Assembly: GCF_947172395.1 (NCBI RefSeq)
Contig: NC_069110.1
Span: forward strand, 4,340,001 to 4,404,000
Origin: Bicyclus anynana
Lineage: Eukaryota; Arthropoda; Insecta; Lepidoptera; Nymphalidae
Length of the DNA stretch: 64,000 bases
Direction of reading: 5' to 3'
A model generated the notes under the pieces. It was not told the origin of the DNA and did no database searches. It saw only the letters and a program-made list of their open reading frames with translations. This document shows positions 21,862 to 32,088 of this stretch, one piece after another. The position numbers and the translations under genes are program-made. Each line of letters begins with the position of its first letter. The first letter of the stretch is position 1.

Positions 21862-22456
21862 GCTGGCTCATTTTTTGCGCAAAGGATCAGCCTGGCTGTC
21901 CAGCGCGGAAATGCAGCCAGTATTCTTGCCACCATTCTACGTGGGCATGATTTGAATAGTTAGGATAAGCTAGCTTAAGAGCGCGCAGCGCGTCGTTACG
22001 ATATGAATAAAATTCGAAGCGCAAGCGAGACGCCGAATTATGACTTTTACGTGAGTGAAAAGCACGGAGCGATTGACGCACGACGTAAATTTTATGACGT
22101 GAGCGCCAAAACCATTTTTACCTAATTGCAAGTAAATTAAACAACATAACGAAAAACAAAATGGCCATGTTCAAGATATATACCTAGTTTTCTATACAAA
22201 ACAAAAATTTAAGAAAATAAGTTTGCTTTTCCTGATATTGAAAGCAAAATGTGAGCAAAACATGTATTTTTAAAAAAATAAACTATCAGGAAAAGTTTTA
22301 CAAATTGTGTATTTTGTACAGTCATAACGAAGCTAACACTTTGAAATATCATTTACCCAAATATCAGGCTCCTAACTTTTCCAGAATCTGAGATCCAGAA
22401 CCATTTGTAACCACCAAATTACATATTGCACACTCTTAAATTCCTTATTGTATTCT
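21862..22456 (+). mobile_element. LINE 3' end, interrupted by a TTAA MITE
   Basis: GGCTGGCTCATTTTTTGCGC to GATAAGCTAGCTTAA, then, after the MITE, TTCCTTATTGTATTCTTTCT and a poly-A run. Same family as 21025-21139 but longer at the 5' side. Confidence 0.75.
21979..22435. mobile_element. 457-bp TTAA-flanked MITE inside a LINE 3' end
   Basis: TTAA at 21975-21978 and 22436-22439; TIRs GAGCGCGCA and inverted TGCACACTC. The uninterrupted LINE sequence at 21090-21125 shows the empty site AGCTTAAGTTCC. Confidence 0.75.
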
Positions 22457-23211
22457 TTCTAAAAAAAAAAAAAAAAGTAAAAGTACCTGAATTTAAATAG
22501 AAAAATGGTTTATTTTCATTATTCATAAATGTTTCTACTTACAAAACACTTCCTAGGCAATTTTACGAGTGGTAGACAACACGCGCCCTTTGCGTTCCAA
22601 CAACCTTGGCCCGATATCTCCTTTCATCCGTTGACTCACATGTTTTCTTACTATGTCGACACTGTGGAACACCGTGCAATACGAGTACGTACTATTGAGT
22701 CCGAAGTGTCTTGGCAATACCGCTAAAGATCATAATAATTACTACTTATAATAGTCTTTATTGTGAGATGTTTCAAGTAGTTCTTTTAGGTGTTGTGAAT
22801 TGTAATAATGTGTGATTTTTTTTTAAAAGCGCAACTGTTATGTATGTTATTTAATATTGTAACATGATTGTAACTAGTTTTGTGATCAAAATAAAAAAAA
22901 CTGTTGAGTTGTTTTGATTCTTGCCAGCTCCACTTAGCAGAACAAGCATTTCGAACCGGCGCGGCGGCACAGTAAAAATAGGCGGCGGTTCGAAATGCTT
23001 CATTTGAAGAGGGCACCTGGTGATGATGAATAATATAATGGCCAACTACAGGGCCTCACTCCATTGAATTATTACGTAGTACATAGTAATTCAATGCCCC
23101 ATTCATAGTAAAATGTATTAGACCACGTTGCACTAGGGTTAGCAGGCCTAGGAAAATACTTTGTGACTAAAACTATCATTTTCAGCTATCGTTCTGCTAA
23201 TGATCATCAGA
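22457..23211. other. Spacer with a 14-bp inverted repeat
   Basis: AAGCATTTCGAACC (22946) and GGTTCGAAATGCTT (22987) flank a GCGGCGG patch, probably a transposon remnant. A 65-codon plus-strand ORF at 22529-22726 has no family resemblance. Confidence 0.5.
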
Positions 23212-23236
23212 AAGAAAGAAAGAAAGAAAGAAAGAA
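23212..23236. repeat. (GAAA)n microsatellite
   Basis: Six units. It is followed by AT-rich sequence that may be an inverted LINE 3' end. Confidence 0.9.
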
Positions 23237-23609
23237 AAGTTTATTCAATGAAATGAAAATGAATTTTATTCGTTTTATAAACATTACATTCCATAGTAGG
23301 GCTGAGACCTTCTTTTAAGTGAAAACCTGTGTCAGAAGGTCTCGCTCTCGCTAGTAATTAATATATTATTATAAGTTATAAGGAAAAAAACACATCAAAA
23401 GACATGAATTGAAAAATTCAGAATACACATCATACAAAGAAAAGAGAGAAAAAAAAAACAATAAATTAAATACATTGCAACTTGCATGATGTGATCCTAA
23501 AAGGGTCCTCAGCATATTGGGATCAGTTAGGGATCTGATGAATTGATGAGCGTACTCTCAGAGGCACGGGGTTGTAACACTTTCTAACTTCGAGGCTTTT
23601 TTAGAACCT
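23237..23609. other. Probable inverted retroelement 3' end
   Basis: AATGAATTTTATTCGTTTTA next to the GAAA run and GCTGAGACCTTCTTTTAAGT suggest a LINE tail read backwards; no coding remains. Confidence 0.4.
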
Positions 23610-23815
23610 CATCCAGTCATTAGCCACCAATGCAGTTGCATTGTTCTTATTTTTTTTTTAAAAAGAATATTTACCATATTTTTTTGTGAATATGACCAAC
23701 TAGTCGGGAAAGACTGTATTAGGAGTGGGTACGGCAATAGACCAACGGGGCCGAACCACCACCCCTCGGTGATGAGTCCGACCGCTCTTACCATTGAGCT
23801 GTTGAGACTCGACTT
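23610..23815 (-). mobile_element. SINE-B, near full length
   Basis: Reverse complement of the 11.7-kb copy: head at the right (CTCTTACCATTGAGCTGTTG), body with AGGAGTGGGTACGGC. Confidence 0.8.
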
Positions 23816-24243
23816 GAAAATAATGGATTTACTTTCTGGGCTTGTCTACCGTCATAACTTTTCCTATAGCTAAATATGCTATTTTATCTCCGATTTCGCG
23901 CAAAAGTACTATTTGAGCCGGAGAATTAAAAAAGCTTTTACTTTAAAATATGAGTAGTAGCTACATTGATGCATATCTAAAGTGCCGTGTTTTGTAAACA
24001 GTTACAGAAACCACCAGGTTATTAAATAACTCAGGTAAGTATCTATGATAAAAATAAAATGACAAGACATAATTATTGTAGGTCGCCGGTCTCTCAAATA
24101 ATATGAGGTAATGTAATGGCGCAACGAAACCACCTTGCTCGCTCTATCGCGTACGAACAGTCGACTGTGTGACATACACTGGCGCCAACGATATTTTATA
24201 TTATAGATATACATGTCTAGAAAATCACCGCAAAAAGTGATCA
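23816..24243. other. Spacer
   Basis: ATAGATATACATG and AATCACCGCAAAAAGTG (near 24225) recur at 61610. Otherwise nothing. Confidence 0.45.
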
Positions 24244-24345
24244 GTGTACCTAGTGGGAGTTTTCAATGTTTTCATACTGTTACTATCGCGTTACGTAAAC
24301 GCGAATTATATGGAATTGAAACAGTTGTGCAGTATATAGTACGTG
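24244..24345 (+). mobile_element. MITE-I, left half
   Basis: CCTAGTGGGAGTTTTCAATG to ATTGAAACAGTTGTGCAG, then joined to MITE-D. Confidence 0.75.
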
Positions 24346-24354
24346 CAGTTGTGT

Positions 24355-24620
24355 AATATATGGACTATAAACATAAGCGCACAAATAACAAAGATATTAG
24401 TAATTTTGTTTTAACGTTCATACAAATCTAACGATCCTACGACGTCATTAGTTCGTGCCATTTTGTATGGGGCGTTTTTCAGGGATCCGCGCCAGTGCCG
24501 CAAATCTGTCCCTTTAAATCCTTGTAGCTCCGAAAGTAATGATCGCAGATACCATGTTACTTTTACTAAATTGCTTTACTATTAGCATACTCTTAATTTA
24601 TATACAATTTAAAAAACTGT
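24355..24620 (+). mobile_element. MITE-D, right half
   Basis: From GGACTATAAACATAAGCGC to AATTTAAAAAACTGT, lacking the final TIR; fused to MITE-I on the left and SINE-A on the right. Confidence 0.82.
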
Positions 24621-24623
24621 ATT

Positions 24624-24744
24624 CATCTCTCGTGTGTGAAGTCTGCCAATCCGCATTAGGCCAGCGTGGTGGACTATTGGCCAAATCCCTCTCACTCTGA
24701 GAGGAGATTCAGCAGTGAGCCGAATATGGGTTGATAATGATGAC
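24624..24744 (+). mobile_element. SINE-A 3' half
   Basis: Starts at CGTGTGTGAAGTCTGCC and runs to GGGTTGATAATGATGA. It abuts the broken right end of a MITE-D copy. Confidence 0.8.
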
Positions 24745-24764
24745 TTACGTTATATATTTAAGTA

Positions 24765-25065
24765 TACCTATATAATTTTACATTTTCTGAACACACAACT
24801 CGACATTGTAAACAATATTTATGTACTATTTGTTCAAATAGCTTTCGTAGTTTAACAAGCGACTAAATGAAATTAAGACAATTATGCACATTTGTCCGCC
24901 AAGTGCCCTGTCTTTAGTGTAAAATATCGTTGACTGGCGCTCAGTTTTCGTTGGCTACGCAACAAAAACCTTGTCAATTATTTTCCCACAGTTTCGCCTA
25001 TTTAATATCTGCAACATCCTGCTGAACTTAAATAATCTGTTTAGAATAGAAGCAGGCGTTACTTT
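24765..25065 (+). repeat. Interspersed repeat, also at 35345-35780
   Basis: Shared CTGAACACACAACTCGA, CCGCCAAGTGCC-region and AATCTGTTTAGAATAGAAGC landmarks in the same order. A partial copy is at 61680-61770 (AAGACAATTATGCACATTTG). Confidence 0.5.
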
Positions 25066-25079
25066 GTACGAGTAGTAAT

Positions 25080-25160
25080 TTATCTACACTAATATTATAA
25101 AGATTTTAAGTTTGAGAACTTGTTGGGGGTAATCTATGAATCTAGTAGAGTATCTAATGC
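25080..25160 (+). mobile_element. Helitron 5' fragment
   Basis: CTACACTAATATTATAAAG followed by a GTTGGGGGTAATCT body also seen at 27715-27750. Confidence 0.5.
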
Positions 25161-25358
25161 TATTCTGTACGTTGTATGCTACAATGACAAGTGGTACTCT
25201 GTTTATAGTAGTCTTACTATCTGTTTGGTCAATTAATATAACTGTGTGAGAAGGTAGTCGGTTATGTGTTCAGTTATACATAAATAAATAAATAAATAAA
25301 TAATAAAATAAAAATAACCACCGTTGATAGAATTTTGAATGTCTCAATAACACATCTT

Positions 25359-26030
25359 TAGGCCGACCGCATACGTTTTCCCAATGCGTTATTTCGATTT
25401 GGAATTCTGTGAGACTACCGCCACAGTATAACCAGTAGTTGGACTTCATACTAAAGGTCGAAACGCGAGCGATACCTACGCACCTCGTACGCGGGGTGAT
25501 CGTGGGGTGAAGACCGTTGCGACTGAGCCGCGGTGACGAACGCAGTATATTGGATTTTTTAATTATGACGACTAGGAAAAAAGTTATTATTTTTATAAAG
25601 TTTGATTAATATCTCTTCGAACTATGTGCCCGCCCATCGTCACTTATGCTTCGCAACTCCTCGAGCTATGTCGGTTACTTTGGTTTGGTTGGTAATGTAC
25701 TTTACTACACTTGACTCCTAAATGGATGACCGGTCGTCGATCGTATCCGTTACGTGACATGTAAAAAAATATAAAGTAAACTAAGGGCAATAGGCGAGCA
25801 CAGTATCATGCTCCGCGCGATAGAGGAATATAAAGATTTTTTAAATGGCTCACAACGGTAGATTAAAACCGCATTCCCTGACTGTCGGCTTCTTCAACGC
25901 AGACGGGCTTTTCGTTAAAATACTCGCGGGCAGCGAATGGTTAGATTGATTTCATGCACTCGGTTTTCCGAATACGGAAAATGGATTCGGAAAACGAATA
26001 CGGAATACAAGTGTATGTGGCCGGCCTTAG
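25359..26030. mobile_element. MITE-J, expanded copy
   Basis: Ends AGGCCGACCGCATACGTTTT and inverted TACAAGTGTATGTGGCCGGC. Interior contains CGAATACGG repeats and an RTE fragment at 25610-25690. Confidence 0.7.
25610..25690 (-). mobile_element. RTE-type LINE fragment
   Basis: A short piece matching the GHIVRRADG/AQRVAKLKW-coding region of the RTE family. It lies inside the MITE-J copy at 25359-26030. Confidence 0.55.
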
Positions 26031-26277
26031 TCAATTTCAAGTCGGTCATCAACCGGCGAAGTGTTTCGACATCTGTCTGAGCTGGTACAAACAGAAACTG
26101 GTTTAATACAAAATGTACATAAAGACGACCTTCACCTACCTTCGTACCCCAATCCTGTATTTGTATGGAAGTATTTTAAAACAGGTGGCGCTTGTAGACT
26201 TAAGATTTACCATTTATGTCTGTTTGTGTGTCTGTGTCACTTTACCTTTTCACGGTTAAAACAACCTATAACATATA
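26031..26277. other. Spacer
   Basis: Short ORFs only; nothing recognised. Confidence 0.5.
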
Positions 26278-26444
26278 TCTCTAATATTATAAAGCTGAGT
26301 TTGTTTGTTTGTTTGATTGAACGCGCTAATCTCAGGAACTACTGGTCCGATTTGAAAAATTGTTTTGGTGTTAGATAGCCCATTTATCGAAAGAGCCCGC
26401 AATCTTACGGGAACGGGAACCACACGGGTGACCTCGTAAGTTAG
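26278..26444 (+). mobile_element. Hel-1, internally deleted
   Basis: TCTCTAATATTATAAAGCTG start, TTAG in place of CTAG at the end; a deletion removes most of the TATAGGCTATATATTATC segment. Confidence 0.78.
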
Positions 26445-26499
26445 TTATTTTAATAAAAAAGTAACATACAAAGAAAGTTTAATCGATTTTCTTGCATGT

Positions 26500-26800
26500 A
26501 AAAAGGAAGTAGGTAGTCGCAGGTCGCAACTCGCTTGATATCCTTGGTCCACCTCGTCGGTCGGTCGAGTCGACCAACACTGCACTTTCCGGTGCGGGGT
26601 CGCCATTCCAGCACCTTGGGACCCCAACGTATAACGGTTCTTCAAACTATGTGGTCTGCCCATCGCCACTTCAGTTTCGCGACTCTCTGAGCTATGTCAG
26701 TGATTTTGGTTCGTCTGCGGATCTCCTCAATTCTGATTCGATCACGCAGAGAAACTCCAAGCATAGCTGGCATCATCGCTCGATGGTGCGAGCTTGCTTA
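26500..26800 (-). mobile_element. RTE-type LINE 3' fragment
   Basis: Reverse complement resembles the 31.7-32.1 kb copy (GRPPTRW and RRTKVTDIAQ-coding parts) but lacks the TGATGA tail; followed by a hAT-like MITE at 26826. Confidence 0.7.
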
Positions 26801-26825
26801 TTAGGAGGCACTTTGTGCCTTATAG

Positions 26826-27278
26826 TAGGGTTGCCAACCGTAATATAATAGATAGTATTGATCTATATTATTTCGGGTCTGCGTAGGTACTATATACTGC
26901 TGAAGAAATATATAGTACGCAAAAAAATAATATATTTTCTACACTGAAATCTAACAAACGAAATTTTCATTATAAAATTTTATAAACATTAGTTTTTAAC
27001 ACATGCAATAGTGCAATCAAACATTAAACGAACAAATTAAAAAAAATCTTTTGATTTTCAAAAATTAAAAAAAAAGGTTTCATGTGAAAAAGCATTGTCA
27101 CTCTTATTTTAGATAAATAAATCTTAAAAAATGCAACAAGAGTAAATAAATAATGCTTTTTTAAAAAAAACCATTTTTTGTTTATTCCAAATATTATATT
27201 ATATTTCAGCGGACTATATTTTTTTATAGTTCAATCTGAAAAATACTATATTTTTCCGAAAAAATGTTGGCATCCCTA
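26826..27278. mobile_element. hAT-like MITE
   Basis: TIRs TAGGGTTGCCAAC and inverted GTTGGCATCCCTA; 453 bp, very AT-rich interior. Flanking octamers CCTTATAG and GTCTATAG share five bases, a decayed 8-bp target duplication at best. Confidence 0.68.
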
Positions 27279-27699
27279 GTCTATAGAATGGTACCTACCT
27301 GAAAATTAAACACAGTTCGATTGTTGGTTGTTTATTGTATAAGAAACCTTAAAATGTACAATTTTCATTTCTTTTCAGTGTGGAACGAGAACGAGACAAT
27401 GAGAAAATTCGTAAATTTCTTCATGTAGAACCAGGTTATTTAGATTACCAGCTGCTACTATCAATTTCAGCTTCAAATACTATAACAAAAAGTACATATT
27501 TTAAATAATAATAATTAACAATTTACAATAATGATTCTTGAAACGGTGTGTATTGTGAGGAGGTTCCTCACTCTGAAACCCTGACCACCGGTTGCTTGGG
27601 CACTCTGTTTTGTATTATATTTTGTATTAATAACATTGTTAAAAATTAAAAAAAAAGGACAAATAAATGAGAACAAAAATTTATATTATAAAGTGGTTA
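27279..27699. other. AT-rich spacer
   Basis: Nothing recognised. Confidence 0.55.
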
Positions 27700-27842
27700 A
27701 ATTGGTGGTAGATATTGTAGGGGGTAATCTCTGAATCTACCGAACCGATTGTGAATTTTTTTTTCCACTAGAAAGTCAGATCATACCCGTACTATATTTT
27801 ATCCACGTATTCTCACGGGAACACGAGATACTATTCATTCTG
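27700..27842 (+). mobile_element. Helitron body fragment
   Basis: GGGGGTAATCTCTGAATCTA, ACCGAACCGATTGTG and the GTATTCTCACGGGAAC end segment, without the terminal CTAG. Confidence 0.5.
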
Positions 27843-27849
27843 AAGATAA

Positions 27850-28015
27850 TCATTCATCATTATCAACCCATATTCGGCTCACTGCTGAGCTCAAGTCTCC
27901 TCTCAGAATTAGAGGGTTAGGCCAATAGTACACCACGCTATCCCAATGTGGATTGGCAGACTTCACACACGCAGAGAATTAAGAAAGTTCTCTGGTATGC
28001 AGGTTTCTTCACGAA
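27850..28015 (-). mobile_element. SINE-A 3' half
   Basis: Reverse complement of the family body from the CATCATTATCAACCCATATT tail to CCTGCATACCAGAG. The head is missing. Confidence 0.8.
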
Positions 28016-28449
28016 AAAGCAGATATTGTATGCAGGTAGGTATGCAGGTATGCAGGTTTCCTGATGAAGATACTTGAGGGAAAATTCGTTTTTCGTTTGG
28101 TTACGCATTGTAAAAATCTGACCTGGCACACATTAATCTGCTTTATTATATGTACCTACTCGTATAATTCGTTCATACAAAAAAAATAATATAGCGATTA
28201 AAATCAATAGTTAGGGTAGGAGGATGAAAAACACTTTACGACCATTCTTACCAAACGACGATTCTCATATTAAAAAAAAACATTAAAATCGGCTGTATAG
28301 GTGGAATGGGTCTACTAACACTATAAATGATTTTTATATGTGATTTTATAATACATATTGTTTTGACAAGAAATAAACATCAGTCATATTATTATTATAG
28401 CCATATTACATCTTCGTTAGCCGATTAGGATACCATTTGGAGTTGGCAC
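28016..28449. other. AT-rich spacer
   Basis: Short GCAGGTAGGTATGCAGGTAT direct repeats around 28030; otherwise nothing. Confidence 0.55.
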
Positions 28450-28463
28450 AGGCCTAATCCCGC

Positions 28464-28594
28464 AGGTTGCGGTAGCTTATGAAATGTTCCCGTGGCTCAG
28501 TCATCAGGCGGCGAGTCGGGACACCGTGGGGTTTTAGTCGGTTGAAGTCCGACATAACCTTCATGCCTCCCCGTGGCGAAAAGGTATTTAAAAA
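28464..28594 (+). mobile_element. Short retroelement 3' end with 14-bp target duplication
   Basis: Flanked by AGGCCTAATCCCGC at 28450-28463 and 28595-28608. Body includes CCCGTGGCTCAGTCATCAGG and GTGGGGTTTTAGTCGGTTGA, a common lepidopteran LINE/SINE 3' segment as far as I recall. Lies about 130 bases beyond the insulin gene poly(A) signal. Confidence 0.75.
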
Positions 28595-28734
28595 AGGCCT
28601 AATCCCGCTCGTTTTTAATTACAACTTACAAAAGCCGGTGTAATGCGGGGATAGTATTTGTCACCGTCACAATTGCACCGGCTTATTGATGGCCTAGAGC
28701 CAGAAAAATGAAACACTTTGTGAACTTGCAAAGC

Positions 28735-28740
28735 TTTATT
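28735..28740 (-). terminator. Poly(A) signal of the insulin-like peptide gene
   Basis: AATAAA on the minus strand 100 bases after the stop codon. It is the first canonical signal downstream. Confidence 0.7.
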
Positions 28741-28839
28741 TGAGTAGCACGAGTATATAAGTAAGCAATAAGTTAATTCATGATTATACAAGATTGGTTA
28801 AATATTTTATAGCAGCCAAAAATGTTAAATATTATAGAT

Positions 28840-29310
28840 TTAACAGTAGGTTTTCAATTCATCAACAGAGCATGGTTTATCACAGCATTCGCTAACAATT
28901 TGCCTCTTCCCTCGTACAATGGTAAGTGCTTTTTGCGCAGTGATCCATGGTCCTTCGATCTCGTATTTAACAGATGAGTCGTCGTCGACAGAGTTGTCGA
29001 TGGAGTAGTCCAAAGAGAGGTCTTCAGAATCGTCGATAAAGTCATCGTTAGCGTGGTCCATTTCATTATTATTGCCAGTAGAGTCATCGAGAGTATCGTT
29101 AACAGAATCGTCTTCAGTATCTGTGTACATATCCTCATCATATTCGTATTGTGAAGATCTTTTTTGTGAAGTCCCAGAGTTTCCAACTTCTTCACACACA
29201 AGGCTCACTGCCACGGCGAGACGTCTGCCACAGTATTTCTGTACCTGAGCCTCGGGAGTGAGGTACATCGATGCAATTACAGAGAGGATCATCAAAACTT
29301 GGATCCTCAT
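28840..29310 (-). CDS. Bombyxin-type insulin-like peptide precursor
   Basis: A 156-residue prepro-peptide in one exon. Residues 1-21 form a hydrophobic signal peptide (MRIQVLMILSVIASMYL). The B chain (about 22-49) has Cys27 and Cys39 (C-X11-C); KR at 50-51 is a cleavage site. Residues 52-132 are a strongly acidic C-peptide dominated by Asp, Ser, Glu and Asn. GKR at 134-136 releases the A chain QIVSECCDKPCSVDELKTYC, with Cys142, 143, 147 and 156 in the CC-X3-C-X8-C pattern. Known role of the family: secreted hormone or growth factor acting through the insulin receptor. The ATG at 29310 is chosen because it begins the signal peptide and lies a normal distance from the TATA box; an in-frame extension upstream has no ATG. 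The C-peptide is longer than I expect for bombyxins. Confidence 0.93.
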   Translation of the reverse strand: MRIQVLMILSVIASMYLTPEAQVQKYCGRRLAVAVSLVCEEVGNSGTSQKRSSQYEYDEDMYTDTEDDSVNDTLDDSTGNNNEMDHANDDFIDDSEDLSLDYSIDNSVDDDSSVKYEIEGPWITAQKALTIVRGKRQIVSECCDKPCSVDELKTYC

Positions 29311-29400
29311 TTTGACACAGTACAGATTTATGTAATTGATCCTTACTTGTTCACGAAGAAGCAGCGATGAGAATGTGATGGAGGGTGAAATTTTCACGCG

Positions 29401-29407
29401 TTTTATA
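29401..29407 (-). promoter_or_regulatory. TATA box of the insulin-like peptide gene
   Basis: TATAAAA on the minus strand, preceded by GGG. A loose initiator (TCACAT) sits about 30 bases downstream near 29376, and the ATG is at 29310, so the 5' UTR would be about 65 bases. Confidence 0.75.
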
Positions 29408-29419
29408 CCCTGACATAGT

Positions 29420-29885
29420 TCATTAATATTCAATAAGGTAGGAAAATTTTACTGAAACCTGAATAAGCAGTGATTTTAGTTGACACTATTGAACTCCCCC
29501 CAAAAAGGGCGAGGTAACGCAAAAGTTTAAGTTTTCGTGTTACATCAATTACTTTTCAATTCTCGAGCTTTAATTGATCACCACAAATATAATGTAAGCA
29601 ATCAGATGGTGATGGTTATCGGTTATTGATAAAATCGCACAAGTTGAGGTGTTGGAGGTAGTGCGTTATAAGGACAGTTCCAGGTGTCAGATGTTCTTGA
29701 TCGTTGGAAAGTTGTTCCATCAAACATCATTTGAAAAATGTACTTGACCCGTATAAAGAAAATATTTGCATTTTTTATAGCTAAATAACAAAATGTTGAC
29801 TTAAGTAAAATCTACTTTAGCTGAAGTTAAAAAATCCCAATCCTATATAGAAAAATCTCTCAAAGATCGCATTCCATTATTAATA
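29420..29885. other. Upstream region of the insulin-like gene
   Basis: Promoter-side DNA with no repeats recognised up to the Hel-1 at 29886. Confidence 0.5.
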
Positions 29886-30063
29886 CTAGCAGACGCCACG
29901 CGGTTTCATCCGCGTAGTTCCTGTTCCCGTAAGAATACAGGGCTAAAATATAGCTTATAGCACTCAGGGATAGAGTAGCTTCCCAACAGTAAAAGAAGTT
30001 TCAAATCGGTTCAGTAGTTCCGGAGCCATTTCAATGCAAACAAACACAAACAATCAAATCTTT
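29886..30063 (-). mobile_element. Hel-1, 5'-truncated
   Basis: CTAGCAGACGCCACGCGG to AATCAAATCTTTCCC. The body is of a subfamily with ATAGCACTCAGGGATAG. Confidence 0.8.
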
Positions 30064-30069
30064 CCCTAT

Positions 30070-30280
30070 GATATCAAATCCCTATGATACCGCTGTGAGG
30101 TATCTTAAACAAAATAAATGAAGATCCTGACATAAAAAAGGGGACCAGCTTGTAAGTATACCCTTCCAAACAAAAAAAATATTTTTAAAATCGGTCCACA
30201 AATGACGAAAATATCGCTGGAAAAAAAAATCATACACACAGCCGAACGTAAACCTTTTTTGAAACTCGGTTAAAAACACG
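30070..30280 (-). mobile_element. Repeat of the ACCGACTTCC family, fragment
   Basis: Contains AATCGGTCCACAAATGACG and the CAGCCGAACGTA..AACC segment also found at 33.8-33.97 and 37.0 kb. Confidence 0.6.
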
Positions 30281-30305
30281 GGCGATGTCCTGTCTTGTCG
30301 CCAAC

Positions 30306-30592
30306 GCGCAGTGTTGGGTTCCGTAGATTAAGTGAGCACTTTAAACCCTTATAATACAAAAATACCGACAGTGATACATACTATCAAACACTATAGGATA
30401 GACGTCCAAACATCCTCACTTTACATGTAGAAACCCCAATAATGTCTTCTTCAATTTGAAAAACTTCCTACATGCTAAGTGAGGATGAATTTTTATCGTC
30501 TATCCCATGGTGTGGGGTATCGTTTTCGATATTTTTTTGCATTACATATGAGATTAAACTGCTCATTTAATCTACGGAACCTTACACTGCGC
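30306..30592. mobile_element. MITE-N, fold-back type
   Basis: TIRs GCGCAGTG..GGTTCCGTAGATTAA pair over about 38 bases, and inner arms (GGATAGACG, CATCCTCACTT / AAGTGAGGATG, CGTCTATCC) continue the pairing, so most of its 287 bp forms one long hairpin. Confidence 0.75.
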
Positions 30593-30630
30593 ATAGCCTG
30601 TTTTTTTTAAACATAATTTGATATACTATA

Positions 30631-30930
30631 AGCCGCGATAGCCCAGTGGATATCACCTCTGCCTCCGATTCCGGAGGGTGTGGGTTCGAATTCGGTCCCG
30701 GGATGCACCTCCAACTTTTCAGTTGTGTGCATTTTAACAAATTATCACGTGTCTCAAACGGTGAAGGAAAACATCGTGAGGACCTGCATACCAGAGAATT
30801 TTCTTAATTCTCTGCGTGTGTGAAGTCTGCCAATCCGCATTGGGCCAGCGTGGTGGACTAAGGCCTAATCCCCCTCATTCTGAGAGGAGACTCGAGCTCA
30901 GCAGTGAGCCGAATATGGGTTGTACACTAG
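30631..30930 (+). mobile_element. SINE-A, near full length
   Basis: Head AGCCGCGATAGCCCAGTGG with A and B boxes, full body and the GAATATGGGTTG end; the TGATGA tail is replaced by unrelated sequence. Confidence 0.9.
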
Positions 30931-31418
30931 TTGGATACACTATAGACAAATATAATCCCGTTTTTATATTTTTCTCCGTTACACCCTTGTTGTTGGGGTG
31001 AAAATTATCATGCTTGGATGATTTTTGATATGCGTGGGGTTCTTAATTATACATGCGCTCATATGACGTCTTTTCTTATTGACCTTTCAGCATCTTCAGA
31101 TTAATTTCCACTTGATTAATCTCAATAACAAATTATTTGCTAAAGGGGTAACGCGTAAATGTAATCACGACTAACTCATTATTATTATAATTACTACAAT
31201 AATTTATTTATGAAAACGTTTAAGTTTAACTTCTTTACGTTGTAAGTTTTCTTTTAAAATATTTTTATCGATTCTACAAAAGGAAACCATTATTGTCGTA
31301 TCTAGATGTTCTGTTTTTCGAAAGACTATGATTGCAATTGTAAAGTGTACAGTCAGTCATATTTGTTTGTAAAACTAAAGCATTTTCACTTTTAGGTATA
31401 TAGAATACGTGCTGTTGT
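30931..31418. other. AT-rich spacer
   Basis: Nothing recognised. Confidence 0.55.
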
Positions 31419-31730
31419 GCCGCGATAGCCCAGTGGATATGACTTCTGGCTCCGATTTTGGAGGGTGTGGGTTTGAATCCAGTGGCATACAACTCCAACT
31501 TTTCAGTTGTGTGCATTTTAAGAAATTAAATATCACGTGTCTCAAACGATGAAGGAAAAACACCGCGAGGAAACCTGTATACCTGAGAATTTTCTTAATT
31601 AACTGCGTGTGTGAAGTCTGCTAATACGCATTGGGTCAGCTTGGTGAATTTGGCATAACCTCTCTCTTTCTGAAAGGAGACTCGAGCTCAGCAGGGACCC
31701 GAATATGGGTTGATAATGATATTTTAGATG
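31419..31730 (+). mobile_element. SINE-A, near full length
   Basis: Head at 31419, B box mutated (GGTTTGAATCC), private variants CTCTCTTTCTGA and GCAGGGACCCG shared with the piece at 32089. Confidence 0.88.
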
Positions 31731-31735
31731 ATCAT

Positions 31736-32088
31736 CATTATCATCATCATATCAGCCGATGGATGTCCACTGCAGGACACAGGCCTTTTGTAGGGACTTC
31801 CAAACATCACGATACTGAGCCACCTGCATCCAGCGAATCCCTGTGAATCGCTTGAAGTCGTCAGTCCACCTGGTGGGGGGTCGGCCAACACTGCGCTTAC
31901 TAGTGCGGGGTCGCTTTTCCACCACTTTGGGACCCCAACATCCATCGGCTCTTTGAACTACGTGCCCCGTCCATTGCCACTTCAGCTTCGCAACTCGTTG
32001 AGCTATGTCGGTGACTTTGGTTCTTCTGCGGATCTCCTCATTTCTGATTCGATCACGCTGAGATGCTCCTAACATAGCTCGTTCCATG
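31736..32088 (-). mobile_element. RTE-type LINE 3' end, best-preserved copy
   Basis: Minus-strand frame from about 32088 to the stop at 31752 reads MERAMLGASQRDRIRNEEIR, RRTKVTDIAQRVAKLKWQW, GHVVQRADG, RPRTSKRSVGRPPTRWTDDF and ends VLQWTSIG. This is the C-terminus of an RTE-clade RT protein, about 112 residues, uninterrupted. It is followed by ATGATGATGATAATG tail. It sits between two copies of a 124-bp SINE-A segment. Confidence 0.85.

Noticed and set aside
22529..22726. 65-codon plus-strand ORF as a gene
   Set aside because: No recognisable domain, no clear splice or promoter signals; could be transposon debris.
28854..29201. 115-codon ORF overlapping the insulin-like gene
   Set aside because: Out-of-frame shadow of the acidic C-peptide; low-complexity Thr/Leu output.
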